DNA of 64,000 nt from Gordonia polyisoprenivorans NBRC 16320 = JCM 10675 (GTDB taxonomy: Bacteria > Actinomycetota > Actinomycetes > Mycobacteriales > Mycobacteriaceae): contig NZ_BAEI01000087.1 in the NCBI RefSeq assembly GCF_000241325.1, forward strand, positions 62,001 through 126,000, given 5' to 3'. The notes beneath the pieces are model-generated. The model was not told the origin of the DNA. It ran no database searches and saw only the letters and a list, made by a program, of their open reading frames with translations. Shown here piece by piece: positions 1 to 8,178 of the stretch. Each line of letters opens with the position of its first letter. Positions within the stretch are counted from its first letter, which is position 1. Both the position numbers and the translations under genes were made by a program.

Positions 1-50
1 ACGAAGTTCGCGCCGATGAATCCGGCGCCCCCGGTGACCAGCACGCGCAT
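1..50 (-). CDS. rmlB: dTDP-glucose 4,6-dehydratase, N-terminal fragment
   Basis: Only the first 17 codons are inside the window, read from an ATG at 50 leftwards. They encode [17 protein letters not shown], a start followed by the GGxGFIG dinucleotide-binding loop of extended short-chain dehydrogenases. The divergent neighbours are rmlA and rmlC, so RmlB, which makes dTDP-4-keto-6-deoxyglucose in dTDP-rhamnose synthesis, is the most likely identity. Other NDP-sugar epimerases share this N-terminus, so the assignment rests on context. Confidence 0.75.
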   Translation of the reverse strand, partial: MRVLVTGGAGFIGANF

Positions 51-154
51 GTGAGTCGAGCCCTTCGGTGTCGGAGACAGATGACGATGCAGACGATGAT
101 GACGCTGTAGAGGATACCGAGAGAGTCCGACTTCGGCCCGCTACCCTGGCACCC

Positions 155-1033
155 ATGCGCGGGATCATCCTGGCCGGGGGCACCGGCAGCCGGCTCCACC
201 CCATCACGCAGGGGGTGAGCAAACAGCTGGTCCCCGTGTACGACAAGCCGATGATCTACTACCCGCTGTCGACGCTGATGCTCGCCGGCATCCGGGAGAT
301 CCTCGTCATCACCACCCCCACCGACGCCGACGCCTTCCGTGGGCTGCTCGGCGACGGCAGTCAATTCGGCGTCGAGCTGAGCTACGTGACGCAGCAGTCG
401 CCCGACGGACTCGCGCAGGCGTTCACCCTCGGCGCCGAGCACATCGGCGGCGATTCGGTCGCCCTCGTCCTCGGCGACAACATCTTCTACGGTCCCGGAC
501 TCGGTTCGCAGTTGCAGGGATTCGGCGACGTCGACGGTGGGGCGATCTTCGCCTACTGGGTCGCCGAGCCGGGTGCCTACGGAGTCGTCGAGTTCGACGA
601 GTCGGGGACGGCGATCTCGTTGGAGGAGAAGCCCGCCGCACCGAAATCCAATTACGCGGTTCCGGGGCTGTACTTCTACGACAACGACGTCGTCGAGATC
701 GCACGGGGGTTACGGCCCAGCGCCCGTGGAGAATACGAGATCACCGACATCAACGACCACTATCTGCAGCGCGGCAAACTCAAGGTCACGGTGTTGCCGC
801 GGGGTACCGCCTGGCTCGACACCGGCACCTTCGATTCGCTGCTCGATGCGGGTAATTTCGTGCGGACCGTCGAACAACGGCAGGGACTCAAGATCGCGGT
901 GCCCGAGGAGATCGCCTGGCGTCGTGGATATCTCGACGACGATCAGCTCGCGGCCCGGGCCGAGCAACTGCGCAAGTCCGGCTACGGCGACTATCTGTTG
1001 GACATCCTCGCCCGCGGAAAGGGATTCGCATGA
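155..1033 (+). CDS. rmlA: Glucose-1-phosphate thymidylyltransferase RmlA
   Basis: Condenses dTTP and glucose-1-phosphate into dTDP-glucose, the first step of dTDP-L-rhamnose synthesis; rhamnose links arabinogalactan to peptidoglycan in mycolata. The protein opens [18 protein letters not shown], the nucleotidyltransferase signature with the GGxGSRL loop, followed by the [16 protein letters not shown] block. I place the start at the ATG at 155 (292 aa, normal family length). The frame is open further upstream, but that part would encode an acidic Asp-rich stretch unlike the family. A TACCCT hexamer at 142-147 lies 7 nt before this ATG, so a leaderless mRNA is possible. The stop overlaps the rmlC start by 4 nt. 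Confidence 0.95.
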   Translation: MRGIILAGGTGSRLHPITQGVSKQLVPVYDKPMIYYPLSTLMLAGIREILVITTPTDADAFRGLLGDGSQFGVELSYVTQQSPDGLAQAFTLGAEHIGGDSVALVLGDNIFYGPGLGSQLQGFGDVDGGAIFAYWVAEPGAYGVVEFDESGTAISLEEKPAAPKSNYAVPGLYFYDNDVVEIARGLRPSARGEYEITDINDHYLQRGKLKVTVLPRGTAWLDTGTFDSLLDAGNFVRTVEQRQGLKIAVPEEIAWRRGYLDDDQLAARAEQLRKSGYGDYLLDILARGKGFA

Positions 1034-1650
1034 AGATCCGAGAGCTCTCGATCGCCGGTGCCTGGGAGCTGACCCCGGTACTGCACGGCGATGCGCGCGG
1101 GGTGTTCACCGAGGCGTTCAAGGCCGACGTCCTCGCCGAGGTCATCGGGCACCGCTTCGACCTCGCGCAGGTGAACCTGTCGGTGTCGGCCGCCGGGGTG
1201 TTGCGCGGCGTGCACTTCGCCGACGTCCCGCCCGGACAGGCCAAATACGTCACCTGTGCCACCGGAGCGATCCTCGACGTGATCGTCGACATCCGGGTCG
1301 GCTCACCGACATTCGGTACCCACGACACCGTCCTGCTCGACGACGTCGACCGCCGCGCGGTGTATCTGTCGGAGGGGCTGGGCCATGCCTTCTGCGCGCT
1401 CGCCGACGACTCCACGGTCACCTACCTGTGCTCGACGGGCTACAACCCCGGTGCCGAACACGGGATCAACCCGATGGACCCCGAACTCGGGATCGACTGG
1501 CCGAGGTTCGCCCGCGACGGCAGTCCACTGGTCTACGAACTGTCCGCGAAGGACACCGCGGCCCCGGGTTTGGGTGCCGCACGTGCATCCGGTCTGCTGC
1601 CGCAGTTCGACGACGTCGAGGACTACTTGCGCGTGCTGCGCGAGAAGTGA
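1030..1650 (+). CDS. rmlC: dTDP-4-dehydrorhamnose 3,5-epimerase RmlC
   Basis: Epimerises dTDP-4-keto-6-deoxyglucose at C3 and C5 in the rhamnose pathway. The cupin-type protein (206 aa) shows the family sequence [19 protein letters not shown], containing the catalytic His of the RG.H motif, then the [10 protein letters not shown] block and the [12 protein letters not shown] strand. It starts with ATG inside the rmlA stop (ATGA overlap), so it is translationally coupled to rmlA. No rmlD is visible here. It converges on the M1 peptidase gene, 16 nt away. Confidence 0.94.
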   Translation: MKIRELSIAGAWELTPVLHGDARGVFTEAFKADVLAEVIGHRFDLAQVNLSVSAAGVLRGVHFADVPPGQAKYVTCATGAILDVIVDIRVGSPTFGTHDTVLLDDVDRRAVYLSEGLGHAFCALADDSTVTYLCSTGYNPGAEHGINPMDPELGIDWPRFARDGSPLVYELSAKDTAAPGLGAARASGLLPQFDDVEDYLRVLREK

Positions 1651-1666
1651 TCTCACGCAACGGCGT

Positions 1667-3019
1667 TCAGGGTGTGGGGTAGGCCGGTAGCTCCGGGGTG
1701 AACAACCACCGTTGCCACAGATCCTGCAACGGCGCCGGGGAGAAGTTGGCGGCGAGGGCGATGAAGTCCTCGGTGGTCACCGATCCGTACCGGTACTTGT
1801 CGGTCCAGCGGTGCAGCAGGGCAAAGAAGTTCCCGTCGCCGATGGTCAGTCGCAATGCGTGCAGGGTGATCGCTCCACGCTTGTAGACCCAGTCGTCGAA
1901 CATCTTTCGCGGTCCGGGATCGGCGAGTGTGACGCGCACCGGACTCGCGGCCAGCTTGGCGTAGTAGTGCCGGGCCCACTCGTCGGCGCTGCGGCCTCCG
2001 GAGCGCTGGCTCCACAACCACTCGGCGTAGCAGGCGAAGCCTTCGTGCAGCCAGATGTCGCGCCATCGCGCCAGCGTCACCGAGTTGCCGAACCATTGGT
2101 GCGCGAGTTCGTGGGCGACGAGTCGCTCCGAGCGCGAGGTGCCGTCGCAATGGTTGGCACCGAATGTCGAAAAGCTCTGTGCCTCAATGGGGATCTCGAG
2201 GGGATCGTCGGCGATGACCACGGTGTAGCGCGGGAACGGGTACGGGCCGAACATCTCGACGAATGCCTCGACCATCTCCACCTGGCGGCCGAAGTCGATG
2301 TCGAGGTTGCGGGTCAGTCGCGGCGGGAGCACCGCGTCGACCGGAATCGGCTTGGTGGCCAACGACACCTTCTTGTAGGGCCCGACCTGGATGGACGCCA
2401 GATACGTCGACATCGGCTCGACCTGCTGATAGACCCAGGTGGTCTGTGCCGCGCGTACGCGCTTGGATTCCAGGACCCCATTGGCGAGGGCGTAATACGG
2501 GCTGTCGGTGGTGATCGCGATCCGGTACGTGGCCTTGGCGAGCGGATGGTCGTCGCAGGGGAACCACGACGCCGCGCCGTTGGGTTGGTTGGCGCACAAC
2601 GCGCCCTCGGTCAATTCTTCCCAGCCGACCTCACCCCAGGCGCCGCGGATCGGCCGCGGTGAACCGTGATAACGCACCACGATCGTCATCGCGCCGCCCG
2701 GCGGAATCGGCGCGACCGGTGTGATCGCGAGTTTCTTGTTGCGGTGCGAGTAGCGCACCCGCCTGTTGTCGACGGTGACGCGCGAGACACTCAGCGTCTG
2801 GGCGAGATCGAGGGTGAAGCGCTGGAGGGCAACGTAGGACGTCGCGGTGAGTGTCGCGGTGCCCTCGAGTCGGTTGCTGGCGACCTTGTACTCGAGTTCC
2901 AGGTCGTATCGGGAGATGCGGTAGCCGAGGTTCCCGTTGTCGGGAAGATAGGGGTCCAGTTCGTCGGCGGGTGATCCGAGGAGGGGCTGTCGCGATGCCT
3001 TGACCGACTTTCCCCGCAC
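1667..3019 (-). CDS. M1 family zinc metallopeptidase (short form)
   Basis: Zinc aminopeptidase-like protein of 450 aa. The zinc site is HELAHQ (about residues 303-308) plus the third ligand Glu 326, giving HEXXH-18-E. The N-terminal beta-domain is present, but the large C-terminal helical domain of classical ~850 aa aminopeptidase N is absent, as in the short actinobacterial M1 proteins. The usual GAMEN exopeptidase loop is replaced by PIEAQSFS (about 277-284), so aminopeptidase activity is not certain. It starts at GTG 3019 with a GGGAG ribosome site upstream. No signal peptide is seen. Confidence 0.9.
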   Translation of the reverse strand: MRGKSVKASRQPLLGSPADELDPYLPDNGNLGYRISRYDLELEYKVASNRLEGTATLTATSYVALQRFTLDLAQTLSVSRVTVDNRRVRYSHRNKKLAITPVAPIPPGGAMTIVVRYHGSPRPIRGAWGEVGWEELTEGALCANQPNGAASWFPCDDHPLAKATYRIAITTDSPYYALANGVLESKRVRAAQTTWVYQQVEPMSTYLASIQVGPYKKVSLATKPIPVDAVLPPRLTRNLDIDFGRQVEMVEAFVEMFGPYPFPRYTVVIADDPLEIPIEAQSFSTFGANHCDGTSRSERLVAHELAHQWFGNSVTLARWRDIWLHEGFACYAEWLWSQRSGGRSADEWARHYYAKLAASPVRVTLADPGPRKMFDDWVYKRGAITLHALRLTIGDGNFFALLHRWTDKYRYGSVTTEDFIALAANFSPAPLQDLWQRWLFTPELPAYPTP

Positions 3020-3233
3020 TCAACATCTCCCTCGTCCTCGGTGGCGTGTCGCATGGTCGGTTCGGTTCTCCGGGCACGCGGGCGTCGCAGGTCGGTCACG
3101 GGCTGATTGCGAAGGACTCGACCGGGTGACGATCGCGTGTCGGGCCACCTGTTCGAGCACCGACCGTGCGGAGACTCAGAGTACCCGTCGAGGGATCAGT
3201 GGGCATCGCATGTCGGTGCGCTGCGATTGTAAG

Positions 3234-3247
3234 CGGACCATGGTCCG
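3234..3247. promoter_or_regulatory. Perfect 14-bp palindrome in the doxX promoter
   Basis: CGGACCATGGTCCG is an exact palindrome. It fills most of the spacer between a -35-like TTGTAA (3228-3233) and a -10-like TATCTT (3250-3255) upstream of the DoxX gene. A dimeric repressor bound here would block RNA polymerase. No regulator gene is adjacent, so the binding protein is unknown. Confidence 0.5.
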
Positions 3248-3314
3248 TATATCTTGGGTTCGGTCAGAGCAACGCCCCGCCACGACGTGGCGGATCGAGA
3301 AACGGAAGTGGCAC

Positions 3315-3743
3315 ATGAACGGTCTTCGCGGCATCGCACTCCTGGCAGCCCGGGTGATCCTGGGCTTCATCTTCATCATGCACGGCTGGCAGAAGCTTCA
3401 TACCAACGGAATCGACGCCACCACGGCGTTCTTCAAGTCGGTGAACGTCCCCTGGCCGGAGTTCTCGGCGTACTACGCGGCGTGGGTCGAGCTGGTCGGC
3501 GGAATCCTGCTCATTCTCGGGCTGCTGCTACCGCTGGTGTCGATCCTGTTGGTCATCGACATGATCGGCGCGATTGCCACGGTTCACTGGGATCACGGAT
3601 TCTGGAGCAACGACGGCGGCTACGAGTTCCCGCTCGCGCTCATCGCGGCGCTGCTGGCCGTGGGATTCGCCAACGCCGGACACTTCGCGGCGGACAGCTA
3701 CGTCTTCCGGCGTCGTCGGGGTGGGCGCGCGGTCGAGGTCTGA
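3315..3743 (+). CDS. DoxX family integral membrane protein
   Basis: A 142-aa protein with four predicted membrane helices. It has the DoxX hallmarks GLRGIALLAARVILGFIFIMHGWQKL at the N-terminus, then AAWVELVGGILLILG and IDMIGAI. DoxX proteins are linked to redox stress and, in mycobacteria, to thiol or superoxide-detoxification complexes; the role here is not shown. The frame is open for more than 300 nt upstream, but the ATG at 3315 gives the family-length protein and follows GGAAGTG. A palindromic operator candidate lies about 70 nt upstream. It is monocistronic and converges on the next gene. Confidence 0.88.
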   Translation: MNGLRGIALLAARVILGFIFIMHGWQKLHTNGIDATTAFFKSVNVPWPEFSAYYAAWVELVGGILLILGLLLPLVSILLVIDMIGAIATVHWDHGFWSNDGGYEFPLALIAALLAVGFANAGHFAADSYVFRRRRGGRAVEV

Positions 3744-3820
3744 TCGGCACGATCGGGTGACGGGATGTCCGTGCAGGACACCGGCGAATGCGTCGCTCGG
3801 CACGACCGTGATGAACGACC

Positions 3821-4387
3821 TCAGGCCACCAACCCGTCGATCGTCGTGCAGGTGAACGGCGGGTCGTCGGCGGGCAGTCGTGACCGCAGATCGCCGAGGT
3901 CGGCGAGGACGTCGTCGGGGTGGCGCAAACCCACCCCGTCGATGGTTCCCGGCGTGACCAGTGCTTCGGGGTCGAGGTCGTGGCGGTGGGCCAACGCTGC
4001 GCCGAGGAGCCGATGGGCCTGGTCGCGGTCGACGTCCCAGAGGGCGTCGGCGGTCAGCAGGTACAGGCGGACCGCGGGCGGGTAGTCGGCGAGGTGCACC
4101 AGTGCCCACGCCCAGTGCTTGGCGACGTCGACGGTGTCGGATTCGCCGCGCCCGTGCGTGCGCACGTACTTGCCGTGCAACTCGCGGCACAGCGGCGTGG
4201 CGTCGGCCCACAATCCCAGGTGCGACATGCAGCGCACCGAGTCGTGGAGGTTGGACAGATACATCGGCGAGTACGGTCCCTCACGTCGCGACCGGATCTC
4301 GCGCAGCACCGAGAACTCGGCCAGCGCATGTCCGTATTCACCCGCGGAGAGCAAGGAGCGGGCTTCCTCCTGCATTTCCTCGATCAC
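3821..4387 (-). CDS. Hypothetical protein with TPR-like helical repeats
   Basis: A 188-aa, probably cytoplasmic protein of paired helices (LSAGEYGHALAEFSVLREI, ALVHLADYPPAVRLYLLTA) resembling tetratricopeptide repeats. It has no catalytic motif, signal or membrane segment. The GTG start at 4387 has no clear ribosome site but lies just after a TATCGA hexamer, suggesting leaderless transcription; an ATG four codons inside is the alternative. It is divergent from the DUF5709 gene. Specific function not recognised. Confidence 0.65.
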   Translation of the reverse strand: MIEEMQEEARSLLSAGEYGHALAEFSVLREIRSRREGPYSPMYLSNLHDSVRCMSHLGLWADATPLCRELHGKYVRTHGRGESDTVDVAKHWAWALVHLADYPPAVRLYLLTADALWDVDRDQAHRLLGAALAHRHDLDPEALVTPGTIDGVGLRHPDDVLADLGDLRSRLPADDPPFTCTTIDGLVA

Positions 4388-4454
4388 AGTCGATATTGTC
4401 GCCGAATTCGGACCCGAACGTGATCTGTTTCACAAAGACGTAACCATGCTCGGG

Positions 4455-4475
4455 CCTTCGGTGCGGGGCCGAAGG
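4455..4475. other. Hairpin in divergent intergenic region
   Basis: CCTTCGG, a 7-nt loop and CCGAAGG form an exact 7-bp stem between the divergent TPR-like and DUF5709 genes. It lies in the upstream region of both genes, so it is not a terminator for either; it may be a 5' leader structure or a weak operator. Confidence 0.3.
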
Positions 4476-4531
4476 ACCTCGTTCGGCCCGGCATGCTGGC
4501 CCGCGGTCGCGTGGCCTGGCATCGTGAAAGT

Positions 4532-5026
4532 GTGAGCGGTTACGAGAACGACAGCACCCCCGAAGGCTCGGACGGCGAGTACAGCCTCGACCCCGACGAT
4601 CAGCTGCAACCCGAGGACACGCTCGACGATCGTGGCGTCGACGACGTCCTCGACGAGGGCTACTCCCCGCCGGATTACGCGCCCAAGGGTGCCGTGCACG
4701 GGCTGACCGCGCAGGAGATGCGCGAGGGCGAGACGCTGGACGAGAAGCTCTCCGAGGAGGAGCCCGACGTCGGGGCGAGTGATCCGCTCGATGACATCGC
4801 CGCCGACGAGCGACGCGATTGGCGGTCGCACGAATCCGACGCCGACGACGAGTTCGTCGAGGACGCCGACCAGGTGGGTGGGCGTCGCGCCGGTCGATTG
4901 CTGGCGCCCGACGCCGGCGACTACCGCGACGACGAGGCCGAGGCCGTCGCCACCGACTGCGGGATCGACGGGGCGGGCGCCAGCGCCGAAGAGGCTGCGG
5001 TGCATGTCGTCGGCGACGAGGACTGA
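4532..5026 (+). CDS. DUF5709 domain protein, acidic
   Basis: A 164-aa, strongly acidic, low-complexity protein. It has the DUF5709 pattern: Tyr/Ser-Leu-Asp-Pro-Asp-Asp near the start, then DEGYSPPDYAPKG, DEKLSEEEPDV, and a C-terminal GRLLAPDAG and EEAAVHVV. The family is common in actinobacteria and its function is unknown. I chose GTG at 4532 because the family begins just before the YSLDPDDQL block and the upstream extension is Arg-rich and unlike it. A CATCGT hexamer 6 nt upstream would allow a leaderless message. It converges on the Clp_N gene with an 11-nt gap. Confidence 0.85.
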   Translation: MSGYENDSTPEGSDGEYSLDPDDQLQPEDTLDDRGVDDVLDEGYSPPDYAPKGAVHGLTAQEMREGETLDEKLSEEEPDVGASDPLDDIAADERRDWRSHESDADDEFVEDADQVGGRRAGRLLAPDAGDYRDDEAEAVATDCGIDGAGASAEEAAVHVVGDED

Positions 5027-5037
5027 CATCTCGTTCG

Positions 5038-5766
5038 CTACGTCTTCTTCAGCTGCGAGAGTTGTTCTTCGACAGCCGACTTCGTTGCCTCGGCATCGGC
5101 GCCTGCGGCGCGCAGGCGTGCGCCCACGGCCTGATCGGTGAACAGCGCCAGCAGCAGGTGCTCGGTGCCGACGTAGTTGTGCCCGAGTTCGAGCGCCGTC
5201 CGAACCGTCTGTTCGAGAACCGCTTTGGCGTCGTCGTCGTAGGGCAGGACGGTGTCGGCATCGGGATTTGCGGCGGGATCGGTGTCCACGGGCGCGCTGG
5301 TGTCCGCCAAGACCGTCGGGTCGACGCCCTGTGCGGTGAGTACCAGTGCGGCCAACGACGACGGGTCGGTGGCCAATCCGTGGGACAGGTGGGTCGAGCC
5401 GACGGTGTGCGCGCCGGTGGCAACCGCGTGATTGTGCGCCGACGAGATGACGTTGCGCGCTCGTGGGGTGAAGCGGCTGAAAGGATGTGGTTCGTCGGAC
5501 GCCGGGTTGCGGCCGACAAACCGTTTCTGCGCAGCCTGTTTCGTCACACCCATACTGGCGCCGATCTGCGTCCACGACGCGCCGGAGCGGCGGGCCTGGT
5601 CGACGAAGTGTCCGATGAGGCTGTCGCCGACGTCGCCGAGGTGGGCGGCGGCGGTCATGGCGTCGGTCAGTTGCTCGAGCGGATCGTCATGGACTTTGTG
5701 GATAGCGCTGATCAGGTCGTCGAGGCGGACTCCGGTCAATTGGGTCGGTGTGGGGTTGTCGTCCAT
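5038..5766 (-). CDS. Helix-turn-helix / Clp N-domain protein
   Basis: A 242-aa protein. Residues about 50-86 contain a helix-turn-helix, SWTQIGASMGVTKQAAQKRF, like sigma-region-4 or AsnC-type DNA-binding elements. The rest (about 95-240) is a double Clp_N repeat (FTPRARNVISSAHNHAVATGAHTVGSTHL and AKAVLEQTVRTALELGHNYVGTEHLLLAL), the substrate/adaptor-binding domain of ClpC. It has no AAA ATPase domain. The promoter overlaps two identical-arm palindromes, so I infer an autoregulated transcription factor whose Clp_N part may sense partners of the Clp protease. The start at 5766 is leaderless: the -10 hexamer TAGAGT lies 6 nt before ATG. Confidence 0.85.
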   Translation of the reverse strand: MDDNPTPTQLTGVRLDDLISAIHKVHDDPLEQLTDAMTAAAHLGDVGDSLIGHFVDQARRSGASWTQIGASMGVTKQAAQKRFVGRNPASDEPHPFSRFTPRARNVISSAHNHAVATGAHTVGSTHLSHGLATDPSSLAALVLTAQGVDPTVLADTSAPVDTDPAANPDADTVLPYDDDAKAVLEQTVRTALELGHNYVGTEHLLLALFTDQAVGARLRAAGADAEATKSAVEEQLSQLKKT

Positions 5767-5767
5767 G

Positions 5768-5814
5768 CGTCAACTCTAGGTTGACGCATTAGTGGCGTCA
5801 ACCATGAGTTGACG
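5768..5814 (-). promoter_or_regulatory. Double palindromic operator with embedded promoter
   Basis: Two 19-bp palindromes with identical arms, CGTCAAC-N5-GTTGACG, lie at 5768-5786 and 5796-5814, centres 28 bp apart. Read on the minus strand, the TTGACG of the distal site (5796-5801) is a perfect-looking -35. A 17-nt spacer then leads to TAGAGT (-10) inside the proximal site, and the ATG of the Clp_N gene follows 6 nt later. A dimer on either site would occlude RNA polymerase. Confidence 0.75.
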
Positions 5815-5859
5815 GCGACGAACGGAGTGGACGAACGGTGGATGCGAGAGATGTCCTCG

Positions 5860-5888
5860 TTGACAGTCGGCGTAGTCGTGGGAACGAT
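5860..5888 (+). promoter_or_regulatory. Candidate egtB promoter
   Basis: TTGACA (5860-5865), a 17-nt spacer and AACGAT (5883-5888), about 53 nt upstream of the egtB start. The -35 is consensus but the -10 is weak, so this is only a candidate. Confidence 0.35.
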
Positions 5889-5941
5889 GGAGTGGGCGGG
5901 GTCGATGAACCCCGCGTCCGCACGCCACGGGAGGACCTCCA

Positions 5942-7213
5942 GTGAGCATCACCGAACGTATCTCCGTACACACCGATCAGTCGCCGGCGCAACGCTTTCG
6001 AGAAGTCCGGGAGCTCACCGACCTGCTGGCCGACCGGTTGTCGCCCGAAGACCAGACCCCGCAATCGATGACCGAGGCCAGCCCCGCCAAATGGCATCGG
6101 GCCCACGTCACATGGTTTTTCGAGGAGTTCATCCTCCGCCGCGATCCCGGCTATGTGGTGTACGACGAGTCCTATCGCTATCTGTTCAACAGCTACTACG
6201 AGGCTGTCGGCGAACGCCATCCGCGACCGGATCGCGGCCTGGTCACCCGACCCGGCGTCGACGACATCACCCACTACCGCAACTACGTGGACGCGGCGAT
6301 GGAAAGTGCCCTGACGCGTGGCGCCCTCGACGACGCCGCACTCGACCTCGTCGAACTGGGCTGCAATCACGAACAGCAACACCAGGAATTGCTGCTCATG
6401 GACGTCAAGCATCTCTTCTCGACGATTCCGCTCACGCCCGGCCCGATCTACGTCGACCGCGAACTCGATGCGCCGAGCGCGCCGGGGCCGATGACATGGC
6501 GCTCGGTCGCCGGTGGCGTCACCGAGGTCGGCGCCGATCCGGGAGCCGGATTCTCCTACGACAACGAGGGTCCGCGGCATCGAGTCTTCTTGGAGGACTT
6601 CGAGATCGCCGAGCGTCCGGTCACCAACGCCGACTGGCTGGAGTTCATCGCCGACGACGGCTATCGGCGCCACGAGTTGTGGTTGTCCGACGGGTGGGCG
6701 CACCTGCGGCAGGCCGGCTGGCAGGCTCCGGGCTACTGGCGCCGCGACGACGACGGGCAGTGGACGACGTACACGCTTTCGGGTCGGCGACCGCTCGATC
6801 CCGGTGAACCGGTGCTGCATGTGAGCTTCTACGAGGCAGATGCCTACGCCCGGTGGGCCGGAGCCCGTCTGCCCACCGAATTCGAATGGGAGACCGCCGC
6901 ATCCACGCTCGGTGCCCAGCGCGCAGAGTTGTTGGACCCGAATCGTTGTCACCCCCGATCGGTCGCCGGATCCGATGACGCGGCGATGATCGGCAATGTG
7001 TGGGAATGGACCTCGAGTGCCTATCTTCCGTATCCGGGGTTCGTCCCGGCGAACGGGGCGGTCGGCGAATACAACGGAAAGTTCATGAGCGATCAACATG
7101 TTCTGCGCGGCGCAGCCGCCATCACGCCGCGCGGCCACGAGCGCGTGACGTACCGCAATTTCTTCCCGGCACCGTCGCGTTGGGTGTTCGCCGGTCTGAG
7201 GCTCGCCCGGTGA
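5942..7213 (+). CDS. egtB: Ergothioneine biosynthesis sulfoxide synthase EgtB
   Basis: A non-haem iron enzyme joining gamma-glutamylcysteine (or cysteine) to hercynine with O2 to give the sulfoxide intermediate of ergothioneine. The 423-aa protein has an N-terminal DinB-like domain with iron ligands around WHRAH (His 52 region) and HEQQHQE (His 143, His 147). A C-terminal formylglycine-generating-enzyme-like domain follows (TNADWLEFIADDGY, ARLPTEFEWE, IGNVWEWTSS). GTG at 5942 follows a strong GGAGGACC site. It overlaps egtD by GTGA. The gamma-glutamyl hydrolase egtC that lies between them in mycobacteria is absent. Confidence 0.95.
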   Translation: MSITERISVHTDQSPAQRFREVRELTDLLADRLSPEDQTPQSMTEASPAKWHRAHVTWFFEEFILRRDPGYVVYDESYRYLFNSYYEAVGERHPRPDRGLVTRPGVDDITHYRNYVDAAMESALTRGALDDAALDLVELGCNHEQQHQELLLMDVKHLFSTIPLTPGPIYVDRELDAPSAPGPMTWRSVAGGVTEVGADPGAGFSYDNEGPRHRVFLEDFEIAERPVTNADWLEFIADDGYRRHELWLSDGWAHLRQAGWQAPGYWRRDDDGQWTTYTLSGRRPLDPGEPVLHVSFYEADAYARWAGARLPTEFEWETAASTLGAQRAELLDPNRCHPRSVAGSDDAAMIGNVWEWTSSAYLPYPGFVPANGAVGEYNGKFMSDQHVLRGAAAITPRGHERVTYRNFFPAPSRWVFAGLRLAR

Positions 7214-8178
7214 CCGTCGAAACACTGACGCCGCTGGCCGCCGACGCTCTCGCCGGTCTGTGGTCCACCCCGCCGGTGCTGCCGACGAAATGGCTCTACG
7301 ACGAACGCGGCAGCAGGCTGTTCGACGAGATCACCCGGCTACCCGAGTACTACCCGACCAGGCGTGAGACCGCCATCCTGCGCGACCACGCCGACGACAT
7401 CGTCGATGCCACGAACGCGGCGATGATGGTCGAATTCGGTTCGGGCACATCGACCAAGACCCGACTCCTCCTCGATGCGTTCACCCGCACGGGTCAGCGG
7501 ATCGGCCATCGCCCGGCCGGACAATTCGTCTACGTCCCCGTCGACGTCAGCGCCGAGATGCTCGCCGAATCCGCCGGCATCCTCGCCGGCGACTACCCGG
7601 GCATCGACATCCGGCCGGTCGAAGGGGATTTCACCGATACCGGGCTTGTCCTACCGTCGTGCGACGGGGCACGGCTGGCGGTGTTCCTCGGCGGGACGAT
7701 CGGCAACTTCGACGACGACGGGCGTCGCGCGTTCTTCACCGGTCTTGCCACCACCCTCGCACCCGGCGACTACTTCCTCCTCGGTGCCGACCTCATCAAG
7801 GACACCGGTCGGCTTGTCGCCGCCTACAACGACAAGGCCGGGGTGACAGCGGATTTCAATCGCAACATGATCGAGGTCCTGCGTACCGGGCTCGACGCCG
7901 TGGGACTGTACGCCGACGACTTCGACCACATCGCCCGGTGGAATCCCGAGCGCCACCGCATCGAGATGTGGTTGCGGGCGCGCCGGGACATCGATGCCTA
8001 CTTCGGTGACCTGCAACGTCGTTGGCGTCTTCCGGCCGGTGCCGAGATCCGGACGGAGATCAGCACCAAGTTCGATTTGTCGGTGCTGCAGGGCGAACTC
8101 GCCGACGCCGGACTGGCGCCCGTCACGAGCTGGACCGACCCGATGGGGGACTTCTCCCTCACTCTCGCGCGTCGGTGA
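7210..8178 (+). CDS. egtD: L-histidine N-alpha-methyltransferase EgtD
   Basis: Trimethylates histidine to hercynine with SAM, the first ergothioneine step. The 322-aa protein has KWLYDERGSRLFDEIT near the N-terminus, the SAM-binding EFGSGTSTKTRLLL loop and the GTIGNFDDDGRRAFF motif typical of EgtD. It starts at GTG 7210, four nt inside egtB, and its length matches the mycobacterial enzyme. Its last 20 nt overlap the end of the convergent LLM oxidoreductase gene, so the two transcripts are antisense there. Confidence 0.95.
   Translation: MTVETLTPLAADALAGLWSTPPVLPTKWLYDERGSRLFDEITRLPEYYPTRRETAILRDHADDIVDATNAAMMVEFGSGTSTKTRLLLDAFTRTGQRIGHRPAGQFVYVPVDVSAEMLAESAGILAGDYPGIDIRPVEGDFTDTGLVLPSCDGARLAVFLGGTIGNFDDDGRRAFFTGLATTLAPGDYFLLGADLIKDTGRLVAAYNDKAGVTADFNRNMIEVLRTGLDAVGLYADDFDHIARWNPERHRIEMWLRARRDIDAYFGDLQRRWRLPAGAEIRTEISTKFDLSVLQGELADAGLAPVTSWTDPMGDFSLTLARR

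Noticed and set aside
3020-3314. tRNA or small RNA gene
   Set aside because: No cloverleaf with a T-loop and acceptor pairing could be drawn; only the promoter palindrome stands out.
4493-4531. Longer start for the DUF5709 protein
   Set aside because: The extra 13 residues are basic and unlike the acidic family start.
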